A stretch of 34,468 nt of DNA from an uncultured Lachnospiraceae bacterium. GTDB taxonomy: Bacteria > Bacillota > Clostridia > Lachnospirales > Lachnospiraceae. Where the stretch lies: contig CAMNTQ010000036.1 in NCBI GenBank assembly GCA_946558695.1, positions 1 through 34,468 of the forward strand, read 5' to 3'. This document shows positions 8,052 through 17,845 of this stretch, one piece after another (within the stretch, counting starts at the first letter, position 1; every line of letters begins with the position of its first letter). The notes under the pieces were generated by a model. That model saw only the letters and a program-made list of their open reading frames with translations. It ran no database searches and was not told the origin of the DNA. Made by a program: the position numbers and the translations under genes.

Positions 8052-8140
8052 GTATGACAAAAGGAGAAACAGTAAACCGCCATAGCCCCGGAGATTTACT
8101 GATTCTAATATAGCTGATTCTGAATATATGAATGATTGAT
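8052..8140 (+). ncRNA. Probable L13 autoregulatory leader (5' UTR)
   Basis: About 100 nt separate the predicted start from the rplM ATG. CAGTAAA (8070-8076) pairs perfectly with TTTACTG (8095-8101), enclosing a CC/GG-extended loop; a second AT-rich structure may follow before the ribosome site. Firmicutes rplM operons commonly carry an L13-responsive leader in this position. Assignment rests on position and hairpin, not on a covariance-model match. Confidence 0.5.
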
Positions 8141-8154
8141 TAGGAGGTAAACCA

Positions 8155-8583
8155 ATGAAAACTTATATGGCAAATCCAGATAAGATTGAGAAGAAATGGT
8201 ATGTAGTTGATGCTGCCGGATGCACATTAGGACGTTTGTCATCTGAAGTGGCTAAGGTTTTAAGAGGAAAGAATAAGCCGGAATTTACACCGCATGTAGA
8301 TACGGGTGACTATGTAATCGTAGTAAATGCTGAGAAAGTAAAAGTAACAGGCAAGAAGATGAGCCAGAAGATTTATTACAATCATTCTGAGTATGTAGGC
8401 GGTATGAAAGAGACTACATTGGCAGAATTGATGGCGAAGAAGCCTGAAAAAGTGATTGAGCTTGCAGTAAAAGGTATGCTTCCGAAGGGACCTTTAGGAA
8501 GAGCGATGATTAAGAAGCTTCATGTATATGCCGGACCAGATCATGAGCAGCAGGCTCAGAAGCCGGTAGAACTGAAATTTTAA
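8155..8583 (+). CDS. rplM: 50S ribosomal protein L13
   Basis: 142 residues, full length for bacterial L13, with the characteristic WYVVDA..LGRL start, the YVIVVNAEK segment and the [11 protein letters not shown] motif that contacts 23S rRNA. L13 is an early assembly protein of the large subunit. AGGAGG is well spaced from ATG 8155. It is co-transcribed with rpsI, 26 bp downstream, the order common to most bacteria. Confidence 0.98.
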   Translation: MKTYMANPDKIEKKWYVVDAAGCTLGRLSSEVAKVLRGKNKPEFTPHVDTGDYVIVVNAEKVKVTGKKMSQKIYYNHSEYVGGMKETTLAELMAKKPEKVIELAVKGMLPKGPLGRAMIKKLHVYAGPDHEQQAQKPVELKF

Positions 8584-8609
8584 GGAAAGGTTGAAAGGAG
8601 GATATTACA

Positions 8610-9002
8610 GTGGCTAAAGCAAAATTCTATGGAACAGGAAGAAGAAAAAAATCAGTTGCAAGAGTATATTTGACAGCGGGAACAGGCAACATTACAATAA
8701 ATGGCAGAGACATTGACGAGTACCTCGGACTTGAGACATTGAAGGTTATCGTTCGGCAGCCGTTGGTTCTGACAGAGACAGAAGGAAAGTTTGATGTGAT
8801 GGTTAATGTAAAGGGCGGCGGATACACAGGGCAGGCAGGAGCGATCCGCCATGGTATCTCCAGAGCGCTTCTTGAGGCAGACGCAGATTACAGACCGGTT
8901 CTTAAAAAGGCCGGCTATCTGACACGTGATCCGCGTATGAAAGAGCGTAAGAAGTACGGACTCAAAGCAGCTCGTAGGGCGCCGCAGTTCTCCAAGAGAT
9001 AG
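8610..9002 (+). CDS. rpsI: 30S ribosomal protein S9
   Basis: 130 residues with the [13 protein letters not shown] start, the [15 protein letters not shown] core and the basic C-terminal tail ending SKR, whose last residues reach the P-site tRNA in the ribosome. The start is GTG 8610, preceded by AAAGGAGG. It is the last gene of the rplM operon and is followed by two stacked hairpins. Confidence 0.98.
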   Translation: MAKAKFYGTGRRKKSVARVYLTAGTGNITINGRDIDEYLGLETLKVIVRQPLVLTETEGKFDVMVNVKGGGYTGQAGAIRHGISRALLEADADYRPVLKKAGYLTRDPRMKERKKYGLKAARRAPQFSKR

Positions 9003-9058
9003 GCAATTGTTTATATGCAATGTAAAACCCTTGAAAATTTGTTTTTTCGAGGGTACTG

Positions 9059-9097
9059 AAAAAGTCTGATTCTTTGAAAAAGGATTAGGCTTTTTTC
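9059..9097 (+). terminator. Terminator of rplM-rpsI
   Basis: AAAAAGTCTGATTC pairs along 14 positions (with G-U pairs) with GGATTAGGCTTTTT, ending in a T-run. A separate hairpin, ACCCTTGAAAA/TTTTCGAGGGT (9027-9054), stands directly before it. Confidence 0.85.
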
Positions 9098-9102
9098 AAT
9101 GT

Positions 9103-9438
9103 TGGCATGATCAGCAGCGCCCAAACAGATATGGCATATGTCCATTAAGGGAAAGCTGCCGTGTAGGGAGAGGGAAATCAAAGGAACGGGGTTACAGCAT
9201 TACCCAGGCAAGCGAAAAGAACCTAGAAAGACTAAAATTTGAGGAAAGTGAGTATTTCAGGGAACGAATAAATATTCGGCACCGGATTGAAGAAAAGAAT
9301 GGAGAATTAAAAGAAGCCCACGGATTATGCAGAGCGGATTCGAGAGGGCTGTTTGCCATGGAACTGCAAATGTATTTCACAGCATTTGTGGCAAATGTCA
9401 AGAGAATCACGAAGTTGGCTGAGCCTATTGTCCAGTAA
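9103..9438 (+). pseudogene. IS1182-type transposase, C-terminal remnant
   Basis: An open frame without a usable start encodes the end of a DDE transposase. A CPLRESC cysteine motif is followed by GKSKERGYS, then FEESEYFRERINIRHRIEEK (the catalytic-Glu region of the DDE core), a HGL..ADSRGLFAMELQMYF segment and FVANVKRITKL before the TAA. Intact relatives are roughly 450-550 residues; only about 110 remain. The remnant begins within a few bases of the rpsI terminator, so the 5' part of the element was deleted up to it. No terminal inverted repeats could be identified. Family assignment is from motif recognition. Confidence 0.7.
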
Positions 9439-9505
9439 AGTGGCATTTTCTTTGTATGTATTAGAGTAATTATCTATATATACTGTTTATAAATAATAGG
9501 AAAGA

Positions 9506-9535
9506 GAAAACTCCCGCCAAAAAGTGGGAGTTTTT
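9506..9535 (+). terminator. Terminator hairpin after the IS remnant
   Basis: AAAACTCCC (9507-9515) pairs with GGGAGTTTTT around a 10-nt loop, with the T-run part of the stem. The A-rich 5' side makes it symmetrical, so it could work on both strands. Confidence 0.75.
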
Positions 9536-9572
9536 CAGTGCCCTCTTTTTCAAGGGTTTTGTAATATTTTTG

Positions 9573-9601
9573 TTGATTTTTGTGATATAATTGCATATAA
9601 T
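9573..9601 (+). promoter_or_regulatory. Promoter of the tandem-hairpin RNA
   Basis: -35 TTGATT (9573-9578), a 17-nt spacer and -10 TATAAT (9596-9601). It is well placed to start transcription near 9608, just before the repeats. Confidence 0.65.
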
Positions 9602-9625
9602 GAAAACAGATAGGAAACTATTTTT

Positions 9626-9701
9626 GGAGAGTTCCTGCCAGATAGTGGAAGATTTTTAACTCGGGAGAGTTCCTGCCGGATAGTGGAAGATTTTTAACTC
9701 G
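9626..9701 (+). repeat. Two 38-bp tandem repeats
   Basis: Unit 1 (9626-9663) and unit 2 (9664-9701) are directly adjacent and differ at a single position (A versus G in TGCC-GATAG). Only two copies are present and there is no spacer. Confidence 0.95.
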
Positions 9702-9702
9702 T

Positions 9703-9731
9703 AGGGAGCAGTAATGCTCCCTCATTTTTTT
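9703..9731 (+). terminator. Terminator of the tandem-hairpin RNA
   Basis: GGGAGCA (9704-9710) and TGCTCCC (9715-9721) form a perfect 7-bp stem with a 4-nt loop, followed by TCA and seven T. Confidence 0.88.
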
Positions 9732-9750
9732 AGAAAGTAAACTGTATAGT

Positions 9751-10265
9751 GTGTCAGACGAATATATAGATTATTTGCGGGCTATATTTCCGAATGTATA
9801 TTACTGGAATTTCGCACATTTTTGCAGTGTAACGCAGATGAAAAGGAATTGGATGAGTAATTTGCAAACTTACATGACGAGTTGTTTGCGCAATACGATT
9901 GCAATAGATGCAGAAACTGCTGTAAGATGTATCGTGGAAGTATTCCAGTGGAAGATGTTGAGAAAGACGCACTGTATTTAGGAAAAAGCGCTTCAGACTT
10001 TATTGAACGATATCTAGTGGGGAAAGATTCTGAGGGAAATTACCAGACAAAACATAAACCATGTGATTTTTTGCTTTCAAATGGGAGTTGTAAGTTGGGA
10101 GATTGCAAGCCTGAAAGCTGTAAAAAGTATCCTTATATGAATCTGCCAGAAAGATTACATAGTTTATATAGTGCGTTGGATGCGGTGTCAGTTTGCCCAG
10201 TAGCTTTTGAAATTTATGAAAGGCTGAAAAGGGAATATGGGTTCAAATTCAAAGGGATGGAATAA
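9751..10265 (+). pseudogene. YkgJ-type cysteine-cluster protein, frameshifted and with a premature stop
   Basis: The readable 3' frame (from 9882) encodes a CNRCRNCC cluster, then CDFLLSNGSCKLGDCKPESC and a VCPVAFEIYERLKREYGF end, the usual pattern of YkgJ-family putative Fe-S or zinc proteins. Upstream in the same frame is NADEKELDE, then TAA (9858-9860), then FANLHDEL. A different frame from GTG 9751 encodes MSDEYIDYLRAIFPNVYYWN, which looks like the true N-terminus; the switch to the downstream frame falls near 9828. One frameshift and one nonsense codon therefore interrupt the gene. No good ribosome site precedes 9751. A shortened protein from TTG 9882 cannot be excluded but lacks a ribosome site. 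Confidence 0.65.
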
Positions 10266-11388
10266 GTATCATAAGCTTCAGGTACATAGAAAGAAAAATA
10301 AAGTTGAAAACACTGCGGAACAGATCGAGGTATCAAGAGATTATAAGACGACCAAGATAAATAATCGTAGATATTTGGGTAATAAATATAAGCTGCTGCC
10401 GTTTATTACCAAGGTTGTCGAGGAAGAATGTGACGATATAGATACTGTGGCGGATATTTTCGCAGGTACAGGTGCAGTAGCTTCTGCATTTATGGACAAA
10501 AAACTTATCACGAACGATATTATGTACAGTAATTATATATGCCATGTCGCTTGGTTTAGCGGCGAGGCATATTCAGGAGAGAAAATAATTGAACTTATTT
10601 CAAACTATAATAAACTGCGTGTATTTGAAGATAATTATATGAGCGACAATTTTTCGGATACATATTTTTCTCTTGAGGATTGCAGAAGAATAGGGTTTAT
10701 AAGACGGGATATAGAAGATAGATATAACTGCGGAAAAATCAATTTTCGTGAAAGAGCTTTGCTTATAACCTCTTTGTTATATGCAATGGATAAAATTGCT
10801 AATACATGCGGACATTATGATGCGTACAGGCAGGGAGCGGAATTTGAAAAACATTTAGAGTTATCAGTTCCGGAACCAGAAGCTAATCTGAACGCCGATA
10901 ATGTATGTTACAATATGGATACAAATGAACTTGCACCTGAAATAGAAGCGGATTTAGTTTATATAGATCCGCCATATAATTCCAGACAGTATTGTGATGC
11001 GTATCATTTGCTTGAGAATGTGGCTAAATGGGAAAAACCAGAAGTATTTGGTGTAGCGCGAAAGATGGACAGAACATCATTAAAGAGCAAATATTGTACG
11101 AGGAAGGCAACTAAAGCATTTGAAAATTTAATTGAATCCATTCATGCAAAATACATTTTATTGTCTTACAACAATATGGCGGATAAGGGAAATGACCGTT
11201 CTAATGCAAAAATAAGTGATAAAGATATTATGAGAATTTTGAATAAGAAGGGTAAAGTAAAGATTTTTGCGGAAGACTACAGGACATTTTCCGCAGGAAA
11301 ATCAGATATTAAGGAAAATCAGGAAAGGTTATTTTTATGCATTTGCCGTAATGAAGAGAAGATGGAAAGTGAGGGTGTTGACGGATGA
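10237..11388 (+). CDS. D12-class N6-adenine DNA methyltransferase
   Basis: 383 residues. The conserved blocks are the NNRRYLGNKYKLLPFI region (41-57, motif X), ADIFAGTGAVA (72-82, motif I, S-adenosylmethionine binding) and DPPYNSRQY (244-252, motif IV, catalytic for adenine-N6). The target sequence cannot be predicted. No restriction endonuclease or specificity gene lies beside it, so it appears to be solitary. The start (ATG 10237, AAGGGA upstream) lies inside the end of the YkgJ frame; the first 35 residues are not clearly conserved, so a later start is possible. It overlaps the next gene by 4 bp (ATGA), implying translational coupling. The local sequence is more AT-rich than neighbouring housekeeping genes, which suggests acquisition. 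Confidence 0.85.
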   Translation: MGSNSKGWNKYHKLQVHRKKNKVENTAEQIEVSRDYKTTKINNRRYLGNKYKLLPFITKVVEEECDDIDTVADIFAGTGAVASAFMDKKLITNDIMYSNYICHVAWFSGEAYSGEKIIELISNYNKLRVFEDNYMSDNFSDTYFSLEDCRRIGFIRRDIEDRYNCGKINFRERALLITSLLYAMDKIANTCGHYDAYRQGAEFEKHLELSVPEPEANLNADNVCYNMDTNELAPEIEADLVYIDPPYNSRQYCDAYHLLENVAKWEKPEVFGVARKMDRTSLKSKYCTRKATKAFENLIESIHAKYILLSYNNMADKGNDRSNAKISDKDIMRILNKKGKVKIFAEDYRTFSAGKSDIKENQERLFLCICRNEEKMESEGVDG

Positions 11389-13091
11389 AGATTTTACTTG
11401 TCGCAATCAATGCCAAATTCATACATTCTAATCTTGCTGTGCATACATTATGCGCTTATGCCGGCAAAAATGTGTACAGGCAAGATTTGGAGATGGAAAT
11501 CGCAGAGTATACGATTAACCAGCAAAAGGATGATATTCTAAGAGATATTTATGAAAAATCCGCAGATATGGTATGCTTTTCTTGTTATATATGGAATCTG
11601 ACTTATATAGAGTCGATGGTACATGAGCTTGCTAAAGTGTGTCCGAAAACTTTGGTCTGGCTTGGCGGACCGGAGGTGTCTTATGCCGCTGAGGAAGTGC
11701 TGCTGCGCCTTCCAGAAGTAAAAGGTGTGATGAGGGGCGAGGGAGAGCGTACATTTGCGCAGTTATGTGAGGGCAGACCATTAGATGAGATTTGCGGCAT
11801 TACCTTTCGGAAAGAGGATGGGACGATCTGCGAAAATGCATGGCAAGAGCCGATGAATTTAGATGAGGTTCCTTTTATCTATCAAGATATGCAGGAATTT
11901 GAACATAAGATTGTTTATTATGAGACAAGCAGAGGATGTCCGTTTTCCTGCAGCTACTGTCTTTCTTCTATTGATAAAAGGCTGAGATTTAGGAGTCTTT
12001 CGCTTGTAAAGAAAGAACTTTCGTTCTTCTTGGAACAGAGGGTTTCGCAGGTTAAATTCGTTGACCGGACTTTTAACTGCAGCCATAGTCATGCGATGGA
12101 AATATGGAAGTTTATTGCGGAGCATGACAACGGTATTACGAACTTTCATTTTGAGATATCGGCGGATCTTTTGAATGATGAAGAACTTGAGCTGATAAGC
12201 AGTATGCGTCCGGGGCTGATACAGTTGGAAATCGGTGTGCAGTCTACGAATAAAAAGACGATAAGAGAGATACGGAGGACGATGGATTTCGATAAGCTGT
12301 CGCAAACTGTGGAGACATTGCGGCATATGGGGAATGTTCATCAGCATCTGGATTTGATAGCGGGACTTCCGTATGAGGATATAGAGAGCTTTTCAAAATC
12401 ATTTGATGATGTCTACCGTTTAAAGCCTCATCAGCTTCAATTGGGGTTTTTGAAGGTATTAAAGGGTTCTTATATGGAGAGAAAAAAAGAGGAATATGGA
12501 CTGGTGTATAAGAGTGAGCCGCCTTATGAGGTATTGTATACGAATTGGCTTTCCTACGAGGATGTATTGAAGCTTAAAGGAATTGAAGAGATGGTAGAAA
12601 TATACTATAACAGCGGGCAGTTTGAGAACACGCTGTCTGCATTGGAGAAGCTGTTTGACTCGCCATACCATATATATGAGAGACTGTGGAATTATTATGA
12701 GGAGAAAGGGTTCTATCGTATACAACATAAGAGAAGCGCAAGATATGAGATCATGCTGAACTTTGTCAAGCATAGTTTTGGTCAGAAAGATGACAAGGCA
12801 CGGGTAGAATACTTTAGAGAGCTTTTGGTTTATGATTATTATTTGAGGGAAAATGCCAAGACCCGTCCGTCTTTTGCCGGGGAGTATCTGCTTGGAAAAG
12901 AGAAAGTGAGGAAATTTTATGAAGAGGAGGCGGTAAGCCGTAAGCTTCTTTCCGGATATGAGGGATACGATAAGAACCAAATGCGTAAGATGACGCATCT
13001 GGAATATTTTCCGGTACTGGAAAAGACAGTGCTGTTTGATTATATGCACAGGAACCCGTTGAGTTATGAGGCATATACCTATGAATTGTGA
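11385..13091 (+). CDS. B12-binding-domain radical SAM protein (DUF4080 type)
   Basis: 568 residues. An N-terminal cobalamin-binding-like Rossmann domain (about 1-150) includes WLGGPEVSY and MRGEGERTF. The radical SAM barrel follows, with C185-PFS-C189-SY-C192 binding the 4Fe-4S cluster. A C-terminal DUF4080-like region (about 370-560) has the repeated YEVLYTNWLSYEDVLKLKGI and NYYEEKGF segments. Family members carry out unidentified radical reactions; no substrate is evident. It starts at an ATGA overlap with the methylase, yet the pairing is probably the result of insertion rather than shared function. No DxHxxG cobalamin ligand motif is visible, so B12 binding is uncertain. Confidence 0.85.
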   Translation: MKILLVAINAKFIHSNLAVHTLCAYAGKNVYRQDLEMEIAEYTINQQKDDILRDIYEKSADMVCFSCYIWNLTYIESMVHELAKVCPKTLVWLGGPEVSYAAEEVLLRLPEVKGVMRGEGERTFAQLCEGRPLDEICGITFRKEDGTICENAWQEPMNLDEVPFIYQDMQEFEHKIVYYETSRGCPFSCSYCLSSIDKRLRFRSLSLVKKELSFFLEQRVSQVKFVDRTFNCSHSHAMEIWKFIAEHDNGITNFHFEISADLLNDEELELISSMRPGLIQLEIGVQSTNKKTIREIRRTMDFDKLSQTVETLRHMGNVHQHLDLIAGLPYEDIESFSKSFDDVYRLKPHQLQLGFLKVLKGSYMERKKEEYGLVYKSEPPYEVLYTNWLSYEDVLKLKGIEEMVEIYYNSGQFENTLSALEKLFDSPYHIYERLWNYYEEKGFYRIQHKRSARYEIMLNFVKHSFGQKDDKARVEYFRELLVYDYYLRENAKTRPSFAGEYLLGKEKVRKFYEEEAVSRKLLSGYEGYDKNQMRKMTHLEYFPVLEKTVLFDYMHRNPLSYEAYTYEL

Positions 13092-13109
13092 TATAACTTA
13101 AAAACTCTG

Positions 13110-13138
13110 TTGTAAAATGCAGATAAAAAGTATAGAAT
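13110..13138 (+). promoter_or_regulatory. Promoter upstream of the 33-residue peptide gene
   Basis: -35 TTGTAA (13110-13115), a 17-nt spacer and -10 TAGAAT (13133-13138), 30 nt before the small gene's ATG. Confidence 0.55.
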
Positions 13139-13167
13139 GGTAAATATAATTTTTGGAGGAAGGAAAG

Positions 13168-13269
13168 ATGAATTTTAATGATAAAAAGACGAGAAGAATT
13201 ATAGCGATCGTAGTGATAGTAATTATTGTTGCAATGGTTGCGACTACGATTCTGCCGATTCTTGGATGA
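13168..13269 (+). CDS. 33-residue single-pass membrane peptide
   Basis: The frame starts at ATG 13168, with GGAGGA at 13156-13161 well spaced, and ends at TGA 13269. It encodes a short charged N-terminus (NFNDKKTRR), one strongly hydrophobic helix (about residues 11-30) and a short tail. The size and shape (basic N-terminus, one helix) resemble small Firmicutes membrane peptides such as the stressosome-anchoring Prli42, but the likeness is only architectural. A dedicated promoter and good ribosome site argue that it is real. It precedes the HypE-like gene by 66 bp and may be co-transcribed with it. Confidence 0.7.
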   Translation: MNFNDKKTRRIIAIVVIVIIVAMVATTILPILG

Positions 13270-13335
13270 TATGTCTATTGTATGCTCTCTTGATGCGGAT
13301 CAGCCTGTCGGGAGAGAGAAGGAGTAAAGAGTGTT

Positions 13336-14256
13336 ATGAGATTAGCAACGGACGGCAGGCAGATTTTGGCCGAGAAGGCGGTTGTTTATGGATGGTCAGA
13401 GCATATCGGGCTTCATGCGCTTGTATCTGCGGCCAATTCTCTGATTGCGGCAGGCGCGTCTGACATCGGAATTGGGGTAAGGATTACTTATCCGCCCCAT
13501 TCGGACAAATCCAAAATCTATACAATGGAAAAAGCAATAAAAAAAGAGTGCCGCAAAAGAAAAATAGGGTTTTTGGAATCTTTTATTTTTGAGAATCCTC
13601 TGCTCGCTGTTCCGTCTGTTACGGTTGACGGCATTGCTGCCGTTCCCGAGGAGGATATGAGGGACGGAGGATGCGAGGAAATCGGAAAAATCGACATATC
13701 AGGGCAAAAAAAATTTGCTGGAAAAGATATTGTCCTGAGTAAATGGGTTGGTATGGATGGCATGCTTCAGGCGGCGAGAGAGCGCGCGGATATGCTTAGT
13801 AAGCGCTTTACCCCTGCATTTATGAAACAGATCATGTCTTATGAGAAAGAATTATCTGCGGGAAGGGAGCTTGAGATGGCTCGGGGGATGGGTGTATCCT
13901 ATCTGCGTCAGATCACTCAGGGCGGTATTTTTGCCGCGTTATGGGAGCTTTCAAAGGAATTAGGAGTCGGGCTTGAACTGGATATGAACCGTATTTCTAT
14001 TCTTCAGGAGACAGTGGAGGTGTGTGAATACTTTGGGCTGAATCCTTATCAGCTGGTCTCGGCAGGAAGTTTTCTGTTTGTGACAGAAGAGGGGGATATG
14101 CTAAAGGAAGCGCTTCTTGGAGAGAAGATTATGGCATCTGTTATCGGAAGGACGACGGATGGTCAGGGTAAAATCATAAGAAACGGGGAGGATGTGCGTT
14201 ATATTGACCGTCCGGCTCCGGATGAGATCTGGAAGCTGCATATTTCGGAAGAATAA
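13336..14256 (+). CDS. AIR synthase-related (HypE/PurM-like) protein
   Basis: 306 residues. It has the PurM-like two-domain pattern: an N-terminal half with alternating beta segments (VSAANSLIAAGASDIGIGV), then GKDIVLSKWVGMDGM, and a C-terminal half with GGIFAALWELSKELGVG and the diagnostic GLNPYQLVSAGSFLFV. The family includes HypE (hydrogenase maturation) and selenophosphate synthetase, which use ATP to activate a substrate. No hypA-D or hydrogenase gene is present in the window, so a role in hydrogenase maturation is unproven. AAGGAG stands 11 nt before ATG 13336. The trmL gene follows after 39 bp, an adjacency I recall from other Lachnospiraceae. Confidence 0.75.
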   Translation: MRLATDGRQILAEKAVVYGWSEHIGLHALVSAANSLIAAGASDIGIGVRITYPPHSDKSKIYTMEKAIKKECRKRKIGFLESFIFENPLLAVPSVTVDGIAAVPEEDMRDGGCEEIGKIDISGQKKFAGKDIVLSKWVGMDGMLQAARERADMLSKRFTPAFMKQIMSYEKELSAGRELEMARGMGVSYLRQITQGGIFAALWELSKELGVGLELDMNRISILQETVEVCEYFGLNPYQLVSAGSFLFVTEEGDMLKEALLGEKIMASVIGRTTDGQGKIIRNGEDVRYIDRPAPDEIWKLHISEE

Positions 14257-14295
14257 AAAGGTGAATGGGGTAATTTGATAAAAAGGAGATAAAAG

Positions 14296-14787
14296 ATGAT
14301 AAATATTGTGCTTTTAGAACCGGAAATCCCGGCAAATACCGGAAATATCGGGCGCACCTGTGCGGCGGCAGGAGCGAGGCTGCATCTCATAGAACCTCTT
14401 GGATTCCGGCTGGATGAAAAAAATCTTAAGAGAGCCGGGATGGACTATTGGGATCGATTGGATGTCACAACATACATTGATTATAATGATTTCCTGGATA
14501 GAAATTCCGGTGCAAAGCTCTTTATGGCAACGACAAAAGCGCCGAAGCTCTATACGGAAGTTTCCTATGGACAGGACTGCTATATTATGTTCGGTAAGGA
14601 GAGCGCGGGAATACCGGAGGAGATATTGGTAAACCATAAGGAGGATTGTATCCGTATTCCAATGACGGGGCAGATACGCTCGTTAAACCTTGGAAATTCG
14701 GTGGCAGTAGTACTTTACGAAGCGCTCAGGCAGAACAATTTTGAGGGGATGAAACGGGAAGGGAAACTTCACAGGCTGGAGTGGTAA
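14296..14787 (+). CDS. trmL: tRNA (cytidine/uridine-34 2'-O)-methyltransferase TrmL
   Basis: 163 residues, full length for this SPOUT (knotted) family. Motifs are EPEIPANTGNIGRT near the N-terminus, the MFGKESAGIP loop, and the C-terminal knot IPMTGQIRSLNLGNSVAVVLYE that binds S-adenosylmethionine. The enzyme methylates the 2'-hydroxyl of the wobble base in certain leucine tRNAs. AAAAGGAGATAAAAG precedes ATG 14296. It is the last gene before the V-ATPase promoter. Confidence 0.95.
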   Translation: MINIVLLEPEIPANTGNIGRTCAAAGARLHLIEPLGFRLDEKNLKRAGMDYWDRLDVTTYIDYNDFLDRNSGAKLFMATTKAPKLYTEVSYGQDCYIMFGKESAGIPEEILVNHKEDCIRIPMTGQIRSLNLGNSVAVVLYEALRQNNFEGMKREGKLHRLEW

Positions 14788-14871
14788 ATATCTAAGCGGA
14801 ACGCAGTCTGATAAATTGTATGTTTTTTATATAGTTTGTTATGTAAAAGTGCAAAAATACAATAAAATTGG

Positions 14872-14900
14872 TAGACTTTCGGGGAAAATGATATTATAAT
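14872..14900 (+). promoter_or_regulatory. Promoter of the V-ATPase operon
   Basis: -35 TAGACT (14872-14877), a 17-nt spacer and a perfect -10 TATAAT (14895-14900), 46 nt before the first V-ATPase ATG. The upstream 80 bp are AT-rich. Confidence 0.7.
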
Positions 14901-14946
14901 CAGAAATGCAGGAAAGGTTTTAGGTGAAAGAAAGGGTGGTGAGTCA

Positions 14947-15255
14947 ATGGTAGAGGAAACCATTAAAACCATCAAGGAGACGGAAAAAGAGGCTGAAAAG
15001 ATTATAAAAGAAGCAGCCGAAACAAGTACGGAAATCCTTGAAAAGGCTGCTGCAAGTGCAGGGGCGATCAGACAGCAGGCTGAGACGGCTGCAAAAGCAA
15101 AAGCAGATGCCGATATGAAAGCGGCGAATGAGATTGAGGAGAAATCTATTTCTGACGCGCTGGCCAAAGTAGAGGCGGAGATTGGCGCCTTGAAAGAGGC
15201 TGCCGGATCAAAGGAAGAAGAGGCAGTAGCTTCTGTAATTGCAGAATTGATTTAG
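14947..15255 (+). CDS. ntpF: V-type ATPase subunit G/H (peripheral stalk)
   Basis: 102 residues, almost wholly Ala/Glu/Lys with an (E)AEKI heptad pattern, as expected of a long coiled coil. In prokaryotic V-ATPases this small subunit pairs with subunit E to make the peripheral stalk holding the catalytic head against the membrane stator. Position at the head of the operon before subunit I matches the Enterococcus hirae order (ntpF-I-K-E-C-G-A-B-D). Sequence alone is low-complexity; context carries the identification. Confidence 0.85.
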   Translation: MVEETIKTIKETEKEAEKIIKEAAETSTEILEKAAASAGAIRQQAETAAKAKADADMKAANEIEEKSISDALAKVEAEIGALKEAAGSKEEEAVASVIAELI

Positions 15256-15280
15256 AATAAGGTAAAGGAGGGATACGGCT

Positions 15281-17784
<2,504 letters not shown>

Positions 17785-17845
17785 GGAATATTAGAATATA
17801 GGTTTGATGGAACCTTAAAAGATTTCATAGAAGGAGTGCAGGAAT

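Larger units (their letters stand above)
9608..9731 (+). ncRNA. Predicted short RNA with two tandem hairpins
   Basis: About 124 nt lie between a good promoter and a strong terminator and encode no credible peptide. The body is two 38-nt repeats that differ at one base. In each, GAGTT can pair with AACTC and TTCC with GGAA, so each repeat can fold as its own hairpin. Because the terminator lies just before the broken YkgJ frame, the element could be a free small RNA or a leader that ends transcription early. I do not recognise it as a known riboswitch class. Confidence 0.5.

Noticed and set aside
9192..9446. 84-codon minus-strand frame
   Set aside because: It is opposite the transposase remnant, whose plus-strand frame matches conserved motifs.
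9626..9701. CRISPR-like direct repeats
   Set aside because: Only two copies, directly adjacent without spacers, and no cas genes. They behave as tandem hairpins in one short transcript.
10237..13091. Methylase plus radical SAM gene as a new defence module
   Set aside because: The overlap shows coupling only. No nuclease, sensor or toxin is nearby, and the radical SAM gene looks like a resident gene.
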